A stretch of 64,000 nucleotides of DNA from Prorocentrum cordatum (lineage: Eukaryota > Sar > Dinophyceae > Prorocentrales > Prorocentraceae). The stretch is taken from the NCBI GenBank assembly GCA_963575745.1, contig CAUYUJ010003403.1, positions 397,815 through 461,814 on the forward strand, read 5' to 3'. Made by a program: the position numbers and the translations under genes. Below, piece by piece: positions 33,103 to 43,800 of the stretch; the first letter of the stretch is position 1, and each line of letters begins with the position of its first letter. The notes beneath the pieces are model-generated. The model was not told the DNA's origin. It was given only the letters and a program-made list of their open reading frames with translations, and searched no databases.

Positions 33103-33796
33103 TCAGCCGGTCGGTTCGCGTCGCTGTCCTGTGGGCCCATCGCCGACGATTCTCCCTGGAGTAGACGTCAGTCGAGATGCCTCGAATGCTTCTTCGAAGC
33201 AAACAGTGCGCGCAGCCCACTGCAACTGGCCCACCGCCATTCGTACTCCTCGATGTTCAGCTTGGGTCAGCTTGCTGCTGGGTGCTTTGCTGCGCTCGCG
33301 GGATATGTGCACCGTTTGCATAAACTTCGCATATTCCTCCACTGAAACGTCGATGCTCTCGTACTCGCTCGGCTTGTAGGCTCTGCCGTTAAACCTTACT
33401 TTCTCCGTCCTCGCGTACTTGACGTTGCCACAATCGATCTCCTTTGGTAGATCGTCCGTTATCTTGGCGCCCTCCGGGTCGTCCTTCCCGGGCCCATGAG
33501 CCAATGGGGAAGTCGTCCACATGCCGGCGCACGATCCCGATTCTCATGCTCAGCTTGTTGCGCTAGATGAAAGTCGCTGGCTCCAAACTTAGGCCTTCCC
33601 TGCCGAGCTTGATGACATTCTCGAGTAGGGCTGCATGCCGCGCCCTCGCTGCGTCGCTGGTCCCGCAGACACGATTGTTCAGCTTCAGCAGGTCTCCTGC
33701 CATCACTCCCAGAATACTGCGCTTCCCCAGGTTTCTCGGGGTCCGAAGTGCAGCTCGCGCGCGGTAGCTTGCTACCATCGCGCCTGCGATGACCAA
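33103..33796 (-). pseudogene. Element B reverse transcriptase, catalytic and connection region remnant
   Basis: The RT active-site motif HVDDF is encoded on the minus strand at about 33509-33523. A phase change then leads to SVEEYAKFMQTVHISRER, SSKLTQAEHRGVRMAVGQLQ and WAARTVCFEEAFEASRL. That succession (I.V...Y...I.I.R, LT..E...LR...G.LQW.A) is the usual RT-to-RNase H connection of copia-like elements. A stop precedes the motif near 33563. Inactive. Confidence 0.7.
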
Positions 33797-35366
33797 GTCC
33801 TAATTAATTCTCGATACGACGCCGCACAGTAGCTGTACCATGTGAGTCTCTCCTCAACTTGTCGCCGATTTCCTCGTCGCATCCTCGGCCGCGCGCCGTC
33901 GCTTTAGGCGCGGCGGTCGCGGGGGCCTGGATCGCGCCCGGGTCTATCTTCTCAACGGCAGCTCCTGATCTGTGCGTTGCCACATCGTACTTGCACTGTG
34001 TTCCATCCCTTTCCACTGCCTTCTGCATCTTCTTCCACCTCAGCTTGTCGTCGCCCAGGGACTTCCCGTTGATCTCCTGGTGCTTCTTGGCCCTGGGTTG
34101 CGCGCGCATCCGCTCGGCCGCAAACGCCTCGACAAGTGACGGGGCATCCGCCGCGTGCTTGATTGGCGCAGTTGGCGACTTGGCCCACTTGATGCTGACT
34201 GGCACGTCGCCCTGCAAGAGCTCCTACAGGGTCGCAGGATCTCCCCGTTGAACTGGATGACGCGCGCGGCCTGCCTCGCCTAGCTGATTTTGTGGCGCTG
34301 GTGTCGGCGACTTTGGTGCACGTGCCTGCAGCTGGCTCCTCTACTCTCCTGTGCTCCGCCATGTGACGTTGAGCTGCAGCAAAAGCCCGAAGCACGCCTT
34401 CGTCCTCCAGCGCGTCATCCTTTCTCGTGATTGATCTGCAGACCCTCCTTGGTGGCATGCTTCTTGTCACCTCGCGTCTTCTTCTTCGGTTGCTCCTCCA
34501 TCGGCTGTTCCGGCTCCTCCATCGCTTCCTCCGTTTGATCAGCTTTGTCCTCCCGATGTCCAGCCCGTGCTTGGGGCTGCGCGCCTCCGCCTGGTGGAGG
34601 TGCAGCTTCTTCCTTCTTCGAGGTGATCTCCTCAATCGCGGGACGGGCCGAATCGATGCCGCATCGTCGATGACTTGAGGATTGACAACCCAGTCAGTCC
34701 TGCCCACAAATATCTTCAAACTGGGCCCGGCGTGTCCCAGCCCCTTCTCTATCGGGCATCCTGGTGCCGCGTCCGAAGTAGAGGTCCACGGGTGGTACCC
34801 TCCAGCTGCCGCAGACTAGTCTTTTCAGGACTGCTCGCCGCCGCTGCTCCAAGAATCGCCTCAAGCGTGGCAAGCTCGCTTTAGTCGTACTCGTAACTCT
34901 TCCTCAGCTTGATATTGAACAGCTCACTCGGGCGTACTCGTCCTCCTGCCCCTGACGCCTCGGCATCGCGTCGCTGTTGTAAACCTCGTCCGATCTTTGT
35001 TTCCTGCTCTCTCCCATGTCCACCGCCGGCTCTATCTTGATCGCGCCGCCATGGGCAGGTGCTGCTGCTGGTGCTGTAGCTTCCTGTTGCACTTCGGCTG
35101 GCGGCGCCTGAGGAAAATATCCATGTGGCTGCTGTGCTGGATGGTGTGAAGAGCTGGCTCCTGTCCTGGATGTCGATGATCTTGATGCTGATCTGACCGC
35201 TGTCCCCGCTGCTCTTCATCGGTCTGTGCTGCTCGCCCCGCAGGTCGATGGTACCTCGCAGGACTGCTCTGCCACGTGCTGACCTACCGTCTGAGAACAT
35301 GTCGGCGAACTGCGTCGTGCTCATCTCGTTCTGCATCGCTGTGCGAGGTAGGTAGGCTCGGTGAAC
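33797..35366 (-). pseudogene. Element B integrase-RT linker and N-terminal RT, eroded
   Basis: Minus-strand frames at 33804-34217, 33952-34719 and 34881-35336 overlap in different phases and are rich in Lys, Arg and Glu (for example INGKSLGDDKLRWKKMQKA). No RT motif is readable here. The position between IN and the RT active site implies a linker plus the RT N-terminus. Confidence 0.4.
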
Positions 35367-36662
35367 TCAAGATCTGCATATGATGGTGAATCTTTGAGTA
35401 TCAATGCTCGTCCTTCCCCAAACAGCGGGCATGTCAATGCCATTTTGCATGCAGATTGCTCTGAGACTGCCAGACCTCCAGAACATAAGTAGGCCACCTT
35501 GCTGACATGATTCCGGCTGCGGCCTGGCCCTGGCCAGTGCTGTGCATCGCAGTGCTGATGAGTTCGCTGCTTTGAAGAAAGCATCTGGGCACATCTGCTG
35601 TAGGTGTGGCTGGTGCCAAGGCGATGTATCCCCCGTCGCCCTTGAAACCGCAGCTAGGTCGTTGTCTGGGTTGGCCAAGCTCGCTGGTAGTCGATGTCCA
35701 GCTCGCAGCACCCACTGCCGTGGTGAGAAGCCTGCTGTACTCACCAGCCGGTTGCAATCATTCGCCATGCAACGTGCCGCTGCTGCAACCGAGTCCTGGC
35801 CGCGAACTTTCCCGCGTTGAAAACACTCGTCGCCATCTCCATCAGGCATCGCATCTCATGCTCGACCTTGCATTGATACTGGCGTGCCTCAGGTCGTTAT
35901 GCAGCGCTTCGAACTCGCCCATGAAGGTCGAGTCCTGGCCCTGCTCGACCACCCTCGGTGGCCCAGCCAAGGTGGGCCATCCGATTTCAAATGCCTTTTG
36001 CGACAAGTCAGCTGTCGGTCTCGATCAAGGGCGCGCGTATATATTGCCACTGTGAAATCTGATGCAACATCCAGGATCTCGAGCACTGCGCGCATGTTCT
36101 TGTCGAGATCGGGAATGGGCATGAAGTCCACGCTGGTGGCTTCATTGAACCCCTTCACATCTGGTGGCGCATCAATTGGTCGTGCTACCGTGCGGCCCTG
36201 CCCTTCGCATGTCGGTGCGTCTGAACAGTGGCGCTGCTTGAACTGCCCGTCGGCTCGCTCCTCCATGCTGCGCGTGCCGAACCAATCACTACTCTTCGTA
36301 GTGTCCACGACAATGGCTCTAGTGTGCCTTCTAGGCGCAGTCTGCAGTGTCGGTGGTGCTGCCGCCCAGTCCGCCGCCTCGATGTTTCGCCGTGCTTGCT
36401 GATGATCGCCGCCGCGCTCGCGTGCATCGGTGCCTCTGTCTCTGCCGGGTGCGCTTCGATCTCCCAAATTGTCGGCGTGCCTGGCGTGCCCGCCGCGGTG
36501 CTTCTCGAAATACTTCTGGCCCTCGATGCCGCCCGCGATCGTCTTGGCTAGCTCGGCAATCCCATCGCCGAGACTTGATGCAATTCCCCTCGGCCTGTTG
36601 ATCGCGCTCGGGTGGATGCGATCGCCGTCGACCTCCACATCGTCGAGCTTCTTGCCCGACAT
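35367..36662 (-). pseudogene. Element B integrase remnant
   Basis: The frame from 36662 carries a CSDAPTC zinc-type pair (residues 146 and 152). It is followed by FNEATSVDF with the first catalytic-type Asp at about 36128, then LEILDVASDFTVAI. A phase change follows. The frame 35367-35849 then reads STAGFSPRQWVLRAGHRLPA, the C-terminal integrase segment seen in dinoflagellate copia-like elements (GGFSP.QWV.G..P..P). The second Asp and the Glu region is too eroded to place. Confidence 0.65.
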
Positions 36663-37338
36663 GATGGCCGTCTAGAAACCCCGCTGGCTTGTTCGCTGGA
36701 TCGACCATGATGTCCACCAGATGGCTGCCCTCGGCGCAGTGGTGCATCATCGGCTTCGCAAACTCAAGTCTGGGCCATGGCATGAGCTCCCGCGCCTTGG
36801 AGGTCAAGAGGTTATTCAGTAGCACGCGTGCTCCTCGACGTTTGCAGTTGGCCCAGATCTTCTTCGCGATCTGTGGGCGCTTCATCTCCGTCGCCAGAAA
36901 CTTCGCCCTGAACTGCTTCGGGAACGCGGGGCATTTCCGTGGACGGTTCGCATGGGGAACCAACCGCTGCCATGTAAGGGCTCTCTTCGTTGAGCTGCTT
37001 CAGAGCCTCGTTCTGTTTCTGGATGTGTAGCAGGTCGCCCCCGAGCATGATGTCCCTTGGCTTGGGCGCCGGGCGTCTTCTCGTCTGAGCTTCTGAGGTT
37101 GTAGCCATGCCACCAGCGTAGAGCTCGCAGATGATCGGCCTGTTCTCCTCTTGGTCCGCCCTCGGGGTGACGGCGATCTGCTGACGGTAATCCAGCTTCT
37201 CCTGGATCTTCTCTTCGTATCTCGATTATCGATCTGCCTCCGCTGCTGGAGTCGGACCCCTCGATCGACCTCTTGAACGTCGGCGCTCCAAAATGTCAAT
37301 TCCCTCGGTCGTCACTGGCCATGCCATTTCCTGGGTCG
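36663..37338 (-). pseudogene. Element B segment between protease and integrase
   Basis: Minus frames include MVPHANRPRKCPAFPKQF and LMPWPRLEFAKPMMHHCAEG. The paired His and Cys (HHC) may belong to the integrase zinc domain, but the pattern is incomplete. Phase breaks occur on both sides. Confidence 0.35.
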
Positions 37339-38045
37339 TCATTTCTTGGCAGATTTTTTCTCTGGCCAATCCTGCAACGAGATGCTCGGGTGGCATTTCG
37401 TGCTCGTGTTGAGGGACGCCTGGCACTTGCTGATTGCCATGAAATCCGCCTTGCGGTGCTTGATGTGCAGCGCCGTGTCCAGCTCGTCCATCTGGGCTGT
37501 GCTCAGCAAGATTGGCGTCTTTGACGTCGGTGGCCTCTGGAATCCTAGGTTGACAGATGCTGCGGCGGTCCCGGCCGTCACTTCCTGTCCCCCCTCTGCC
37601 GCGGCGGAGCGCTGTCGTTCGCGCCTCTGAATCTCACAGATGATCCTCTCATCTGGTCAGTTGTTTTGCCGTCCTCGGTGTAGCTGTCCAGAATTAGTGA
37701 ACCTCCACATCCTCGTGGGCATGCGGTGTCGAGCACAACGTGCCCGTCGGGCACAGGTCCTTTTCGTATGGCGCATGTCTCAATCTCATCAGACACCTCC
37801 TGCTTGCCCTCCAGTCTCGACGCTGAGGTTTCATCGCGCGGTCCGTCGAACGTCCCTGCCCGTGGTCCGGCCCATGGCCGGGTCGGTCGGACTCCACGAG
37901 GTAGTCGCCCACGCACGCCCTGCGCAATCTCCAGGTGCGCCCCGCGCCTCTGGGTGAGGGCCATGCGCCAAATTGCGTAAATCGTAAGGTGCTGCCTCCA
38001 TCGCGACGCGCGCCAGACAATCCATCTGGCGCCTTGCCTTGTCAA
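37339..38045 (-). pseudogene. Element B aspartic protease remnant (DTAC active-site variant)
   Basis: GHVVLDTACPRGCGG lies at residues 101-115 of the minus frame starting at 38045, with the active-site Asp at about 37730. A later frame (37339-37581) has ILLSTAQMDELDTALHI, resembling the flap-to-C-terminal part of retropepsins. DTAC in place of DTGA/DSGA is, as I recall it, common in dinoflagellate copia-like polyproteins. Confidence 0.55.
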
Positions 38046-38593
38046 GGCGCTGCTCCGTGAAATCGAAATCGGCTTGTTGCGCGCCCAGGCAGCGGGCCCA
38101 GGTAGCTGAGATCGGCTTCGGATCCTGTGTAGATCGGCCTCTGTGCTGTTCTCGTCTATATAGGCCGTCAGGTCGCTCTCTCGTTCCGTTTCGTCATATG
38201 GCCGCGTTCCGTCATCTGAATCTGGGGTCGAGTCGGATCGCCCTCAGGCTCCTCAGGTACCGTGGATGATCCGCCTTGTGCTTGGTGCTGCTGGTGGCTC
38301 TCGGCGCCCGGCGCTCCTTGATTCCCGTGCCCCTTGCAATCTCCATCGTCGTCAGGTTGTTGATCTCTTCCACAGTCGCGCCCGTGGTGGCCGGCTGATC
38401 GTCGGCCGGCTGGGCGGCTGTCAGGGCCATGGAGTTGTCTGCCAGGAGCAGCTTGATCGCCGCTGCCATCGCAAAGCCAGCTCGACGCACAAACCCTCCA
38501 AGTCGTCCTTGAAAGCCTCCGGGCCCGCCCAGTCCACCTCGCTGGATGTGGATCGATCTGCTGCTTGATGGTCGCGTTTTGTCGCGCTCTGGG

Positions 38594-39633
38594 TCACCCT
38601 TCAGTGGCCCTTCTTGCCGCGCGCTTTGCAGCTCGTGCGCGCCGTGATTTTCTCGCGCTGCCATCGGCCTCCTTGCTGTGAATCTTCACGGGGCCGGTCT
38701 TGCTGATCATGGCCTTCCAGCCTCGATTCGACCTGCACTGGGCTGGCCGCCCCCGGGCCTGCTTGTTTCGGCGTCCAGCCTTCCATCCCAGTCGCTGAGC
38801 CTCTGCTGCTCCATTGTCACGCCCCTCCTGGCTAATCTCCTCAGCGTCGAGGTCGTCTATGACTCCCTCGGGCTCGTCGATGTCGGCAGCCAGGGCCCCG
38901 TAGTCCCAGTCGCCGAAGATGCCCCCGTCGTCGTGCGGCGCCCAGCGATCCCCCAGGAGATCATCCGCTTCATCTTTGCAGTCTGCCGCGTAGGCTCCAT
39001 ATCGCTCTTGTCCAGGATCTCCTCGACCAATAGTGTCTAAATGAATCTGCATCTCCGCCGTCGCGTCGTCCCATATGCTCTCGTTGTTGCGCTGTCCGTG
39101 GATGGTCTTATGGTCGGTCATGCTGATATTTGCCAACTTCATCAAAACGTAAGGTCCTTGGTCTTCGCCCACCGTCGTGCGTGCCGAGAATGGCTTCAAC
39201 CTCTCATACTCCGTATCTCGCCGTGTGATGTAGTGCCGAACTAGCTCCCGTCGCTGTCGGAAGCCCTCAAAGAAAGACTCGTCGAACGACTGCTGCTGTC
39301 GCACTGGCGCGATCCTCTCGCATGGTTTTCGAAGCGTTGCTACTGCCAGCTGCTAGCGGGTCCAGCAAGCGGGTCCTCACCTCTTCCCTTCAGAACTGCT
39401 TCAGTCGCGATCTCGACCTTCTTGCGCGTGAGATTCCACGCCCTCCCATTGAGTGCAGGATTGAACTTGATGGCGTAGAGGTTCCGAATGTTCTCCTCAC
39501 TTGCATGGTGGCCAGCCAAGAACAACTCTCTCCCGAACTCCTCCCCGCATGCAAAGTCGCAATTGTAGTGAGCCGCGCCTTCCTTGTCGACGTAGAGGGG
39601 TCCATCTTGGAGCTGATGCTTGGACGTCGTCAT
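38594..39633 (-). pseudogene. Element B GAG remnant
   Basis: A first frame from an ATG at 39633 reads MTTSKHQLQDGPLYVDKEG and later LNGRAWNLTRKKVEIATEAV. After a phase change near 39305-39345 the frame 38594-39304 reads FDESFFEGFRQRRELVRHYI, RRDTEYERL and MKLANISMTDHKTIHGQRNN. This is the GAG pattern of dinoflagellate copia-like elements (sRRd.EYe.L ... L..sgi...q...i......). The C-terminal part is basic (GWKAGRRNKQ, RRARAAKRAARR). No zinc knuckle is visible. Confidence 0.6.
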
Positions 39634-39845
39634 CTTGTTGGGTAGGCAGCTCCCGCTGGACTCATTGTAGCTGATAGTGTTGTCTTCGCCCGGGCTGTCG
39701 CAGCCGCTGTCGTCCAATCTGTGGGCGATGAGGCCCTCGATGAGGTGGAGCGCGCTGTGGAATTTCACGAACGCGAGAATAAGCGCCAGCACGTAGTATT
39801 GCACGGCCAGTCGATATGAAATCCTCGCAGGCGTGGAACAACAAC

Positions 39846-39860
39846 TGCTCTCGCTATCAA
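39846..39860 (-). other. Element B putative primer-binding site
   Basis: Reading minus-strand out of the 5' LTR (…ATTTACA), the next bases are T then TGATAGCGAGAGCAG. This resembles a tRNA-primed site (TGGTAGC-type) with one change. Tentative because the element is old. Confidence 0.35.
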
Positions 39861-40053
39861 TGTAAATGATCGTCGCAACATCCAACCCACACCTCTTGAC
39901 GCAAGAGAGACACATCAGAAAACGCGACCATTTTATATCATAATACAACTTCGTCGTGAGCAGGTGCGTCCACCCTCCCGCCGAACTGTGCACCGAATGG
40001 CGAGAGGAAACACTAAGCACGAACGAGAGATAGAGAAAGAAAGAGAGAGAGAG
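39861..40053 (-). repeat. Element B 5' LTR, inner part (before the element A insertion)
   Basis: It begins TGTAAATG and runs to the GA microsatellite at 40045-40053, where element A begins. It aligns with 31212 to about 31390 of the intact LTR. Confidence 0.75.
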
Positions 40054-40215
40054 TGTCGCGAAGGATTCTTGTTCCTTGCGCTGAGAGAGGGGCTCCTTGA
40101 GCCAAAAGTGTTTACGAAGAAGCGCATGCTGCAACAGACATGGGGGCAGCGAGTGCTGCCCCCCCCCCTACAACACGCACGCGTACTATGCACAAACACG
40201 CTATGCATCCCGACA
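40054..40215 (-). repeat. Element A 3' LTR (162 bp)
   Basis: TGTCGCGAAGG to CATCCCGACA. Compared with 46107-46265 it differs by G/T in CTT(G/T)TTCC, three G/A changes in GCAGCGAGTGC, T/A in ACGC(T/A)ATGC and a C-run of 10 versus 7. At 40096-40107 the minus strand carries the spliced-leader-like TTTTGGCTCAAG. Confidence 0.93.
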
Positions 40216-40222
40216 CCCCTCC
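40216..40222 (-). promoter_or_regulatory. Element A polypurine tract
   Basis: On the minus strand GGAGGGG lies directly against the 3' LTR start TGTCGGG. This is the expected site for plus-strand DNA priming. Confidence 0.7.
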
Positions 40223-40814
40223 GTCGCCGCCAGCTCTTCGAGCCAGGCGATCTGTGGGGATGCTGTGGGGCTGTGCAGCCGAGACGGCGCCATGTCTCAG
40301 CGCGCGTCGCCTGCCTCCCGCCTCCCGGGGAGTCTGTCCTCTCTCATTGCATTCACTGGGCACTCAGCTGCCCGCCACGCTGCGCAGCGCGCTTTGCACA
40401 GGTAGGCTCACGTCTCGCCGCGTGTCCCACGCGTCTGGCGAGGATACTGCTTGGTATTAGGGAGCGGAGCTACCCGCATCCACTGATCGAACTTTAACCT
40501 TGCCGGGAGCGGGGCTACCCGCATCACCAGCCCTATGGGTCTCCACCTCCATTGGGGCGGCGCCACCCGCACCCAGAGAAGCCCTTACCTTCACCTCCCC
40601 GCACCGTGCGGTGCTACCCGCAACCGTCGCGAGGGTTTCCCGGAACTGTGGCTGCCCCTCCGTGGCCGGGTGCCTGGCCACCCTGACGAGCAGCTTCACG
40701 ATCGCGTTGCCAGCAAAGCCACTGCCACCGGCCCCTCTCTCCGCAGCGGCATCTGCTTCACAAGCGATTCCAACCTCTCCGCCGCATGCGCCTTAGTGCC
40801 GATGTCGCCCCAAT
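40223..40814 (-). other. Element A 3' region with the displaced C-terminus of the polyprotein
   Basis: In the phase one base off from the main frame, at about 40745-40830, the minus strand reads VVDTLLNWGDIGTKAHAAER. This is the usual copia-type terminal segment (…ADIGTKAL..ERL). It shows that the annotated stop at 40815 follows a frameshift near 40830. Another minus frame, 40457-40699, is open and carries repeated GSPAPGKVKVR / GGAAP motifs of unknown meaning. Confidence 0.6.
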
Positions 40815-43800
40815 TCAGCAACGTGTCCACCACTGCCACAACTGGAACTCCTTCTTGCGGAGGGCCTCCTGCACCCAGAGCTCCTTCATGTGGAGATGAC
40901 GGACCTTCCCCACGCCTGAACGGGAACAGATCCCTCTCGCCGCGGAGCTGTCCGAGCCAACCGTGAGTTTGTACGGCATGCCGATAACCTGCAGCACCTG
41001 GCTGGTCATCTTCCCAATGGCCACTGCGCGCGCGATGCCGTAGAACTCCGCCTCGCCGCTAGAGAGCGCTATCGTGGACTGCTTGGCCACGCTGCAGTCC
41101 AGCATGTGGTCGCCGTACCGCTCCACCGTGCACGACTTAGAACACCTCGTTAGCTCGTCGGCCGCCCAGTCGGTGTCCGTGTGCACGTAGAGACCATCGG
41201 GCGCGCTCTGGTACGCGAACAGCCACACCTCCCTGGGGTACTGCTTGACGTACCTCGCCAGCCTGTGCAACTGCAGCTGATTGACGACCTTCGGCTTGCT
41301 CATGCCGGCCATCACCTGCGACGTGGCAAACTGTATGGTCGGCCAGTCGATGGACATATACAGTGCGGTCCCTGCACCCTGCCTGAAGCTCGTCTTAACC
41401 TCCTCGTCGCTCAGCTCGTCGTCCTGGTCGCGCCGGCCCTTCGCCGTGCTCTTGGTCGCTGGCGTCGGTGCTCCCTTCGATGCCGGTTGCAGTCCCGCCA
41501 GGCGGCACAAGTCCTCGGTGTGCTTGGGGTTCGCCTCATACTCGAAACCACTCGGCGTCCACCGGATAATGCGTCCAAGATGCTGCCCCTCGGCTGCTTC
41601 GCCGCCGTGAGCTGGCGGTCCTATGCGCGGCAGCCTCTTCGTGTCGAAGTGCTCGTCCAGGATCCGATCCACCTCGTCGAGTGCCGCCGCCGTCCCTGCT
41701 GAAAGGAAGTCGTCGCCATGGCAGTTCGTCACGTAGTCGAAGGAGTCTGAGAATAACATCATTGGGACCACCATTACCTGCTTGGCCCCCTCGCGTTGCA
41801 TGGTGTCCGTGACCTCGTTCCCCCAGCACTTGCTGGCCTCGCGCGTGCCGTGCCATGCCTTCAGGGCCCCCCAAGCAACACCCGGCGGCGCGAGCCCTCG
41901 AGGTGGTACGATGACCACTCGCCCCGAGCCAGCTGCATGGAAAAACGCCACCCTGATGTCATGCCGGCCGATCAGCCAGTCGTGCTCTCCTCTCGCATTC
42001 GTCTTCGTCGCCGCCATGCTGACCAAAAGCCTAGTGGTCATGATCGGCGGCGTCGCCTGGGTCACGTCCTCCCTGCCGTAGGTGTTGACCTGCGTGGCCA
42101 CCAGCCGTGATCTGACTGCGTCAGGGTCCTCCGGCGTGGCCTTCTCGTCGTCCAGCCACTTGGAGTAGACGACCTCCAAGCCCTGAGCACGCGCCTCCGA
42201 CAGCAGGATGGGCTCCTTGACCTCCAGGCGCTGCATGTTGTCCAGCTCTCGGCGCCTGCCCTCATAGACCTTCTGCTTGTTCAGTAGCTTCCCGCTCTTA
42301 GTGCCATAGTAATCGCGCTCCCAGTCCAAGAGCTGCTCCTGCCACTCTGCGTCGTCGGGCAGCGCTGCCAGCAGAGGAAGCGTCTCAAGCATCTCCTCTG
42401 CCTGCGGCTCCTGGTCGTGCAGCGTTGGGAGACCCGCCAGGATCTTCTGGCGCTTCCGAGCCCCAGGCAAATCTTCCGCTACCTCGCCCATGGGCTCGTC
42501 CTGCGGCTCAGCCACGGCGGGCCTACCCGCTCCCAGCGCGAGCCGCCCGTCACCCCTTGCTGCGCTGACCTCCATCCCGGCCGCGGTGCTGCCCGCTGGC
42601 CGGGCCCCGCTGGATCGTGATGCTCCTCCTGATGCTGCTCCTCCTGCTGCTGCCCCTCCTCCTGGCGATGCTCCTCCTCCTGGTGCTGCTCCTCCTCCTG
42701 GCGATGCTCCTCCTCCTGGCGATGCTCCTCCTCCTGGTGCTGCTCCTCCCCCTGGTGCTGCTCCTCCTGGCTGTGGCGCAGAAGGGGCCGACTCGGCCGC
42801 CGCGGTGCTTCCCGCTGGCTGCGCACGAGCCGCCGCGTCCCGGTCCACGAGGTCCTGGAACCTGGCACGGCACTCTGCTGAATGGATCTTGGCGTCTCCG
42901 AAGCACGCGGGGCAGCCCTTCGTCCCGCCGTACTTAATCTGGCGGTCCAGGGTAATGTACACTCCCCTCGGCATCGGTGCCTTCTCCAGGCTGACCCCCG
43001 CCTTCGGGTCCCATGGCTCTCCAGCCATGGCCTCCAGCAGCTTCTTGTCCCAGCGGCTCGGCTCCGGCCGCCTCCAGATCGACCTGCACCTCTGCGCGCC
43101 GGCCGCGCTGCCGACGTAGTGCTCGTCGCTCGCCAGGCTCTTGCCGAGCCACACGCCCGGCCGCCATCTGTCATCGAGCTTGGGCATGTCGGCGGCCTTC
43201 TGGGGGTCCCTGCAATGCACCACCTCACCGAACTCGGCGATCTGGCCCTTGTATGGCCGTCCACGCAGCCGCTCGTACGGCGTCTTGCCGTCGACCTTCA
43301 CCTGGTAGTGCGTGATCAGCCACGCGGCATCACGGACGTGGAAGGGGAGGAGCTTGTGGTCGAGGTCCACCTTGATGCCGTACACCTGTTCGATCCTGGA
43401 CCTCATCGTCCGCGCCTGCTTGTCGACCTCGTAGTTGGCACGCTCGATGCCGCCCGCGCTGGCACTCGACCCCTTCGGCGTGTTGAGCACGACGGTGTCA
43501 TGGACACGCTCCTCGGGCACAAGGTTGACCAGCTTCTTCACTGCATTCTCCTGGTCGCTCAGAATGATGATGCTCGTCCTGCCCGTGAACCTCAGGGCCT
43601 CTTGGTTGACGGCGAGCGCGTAGCGGTCGCCACCCTTGTGCACCATCGCAGCGAAGACCGCGCCGCTAAGAGAGTCAAGGCAGCAGAGCACCGGCTTCGC
43701 CTGCTGGGGATCGTCCGCCCTGGCCAGGAAGAAATAGTCCATGGACCATCTGGGCGCCCCCTTCTCCGCGTCGCTCCTCGCCCGATGGGCGTCGTCGCTT

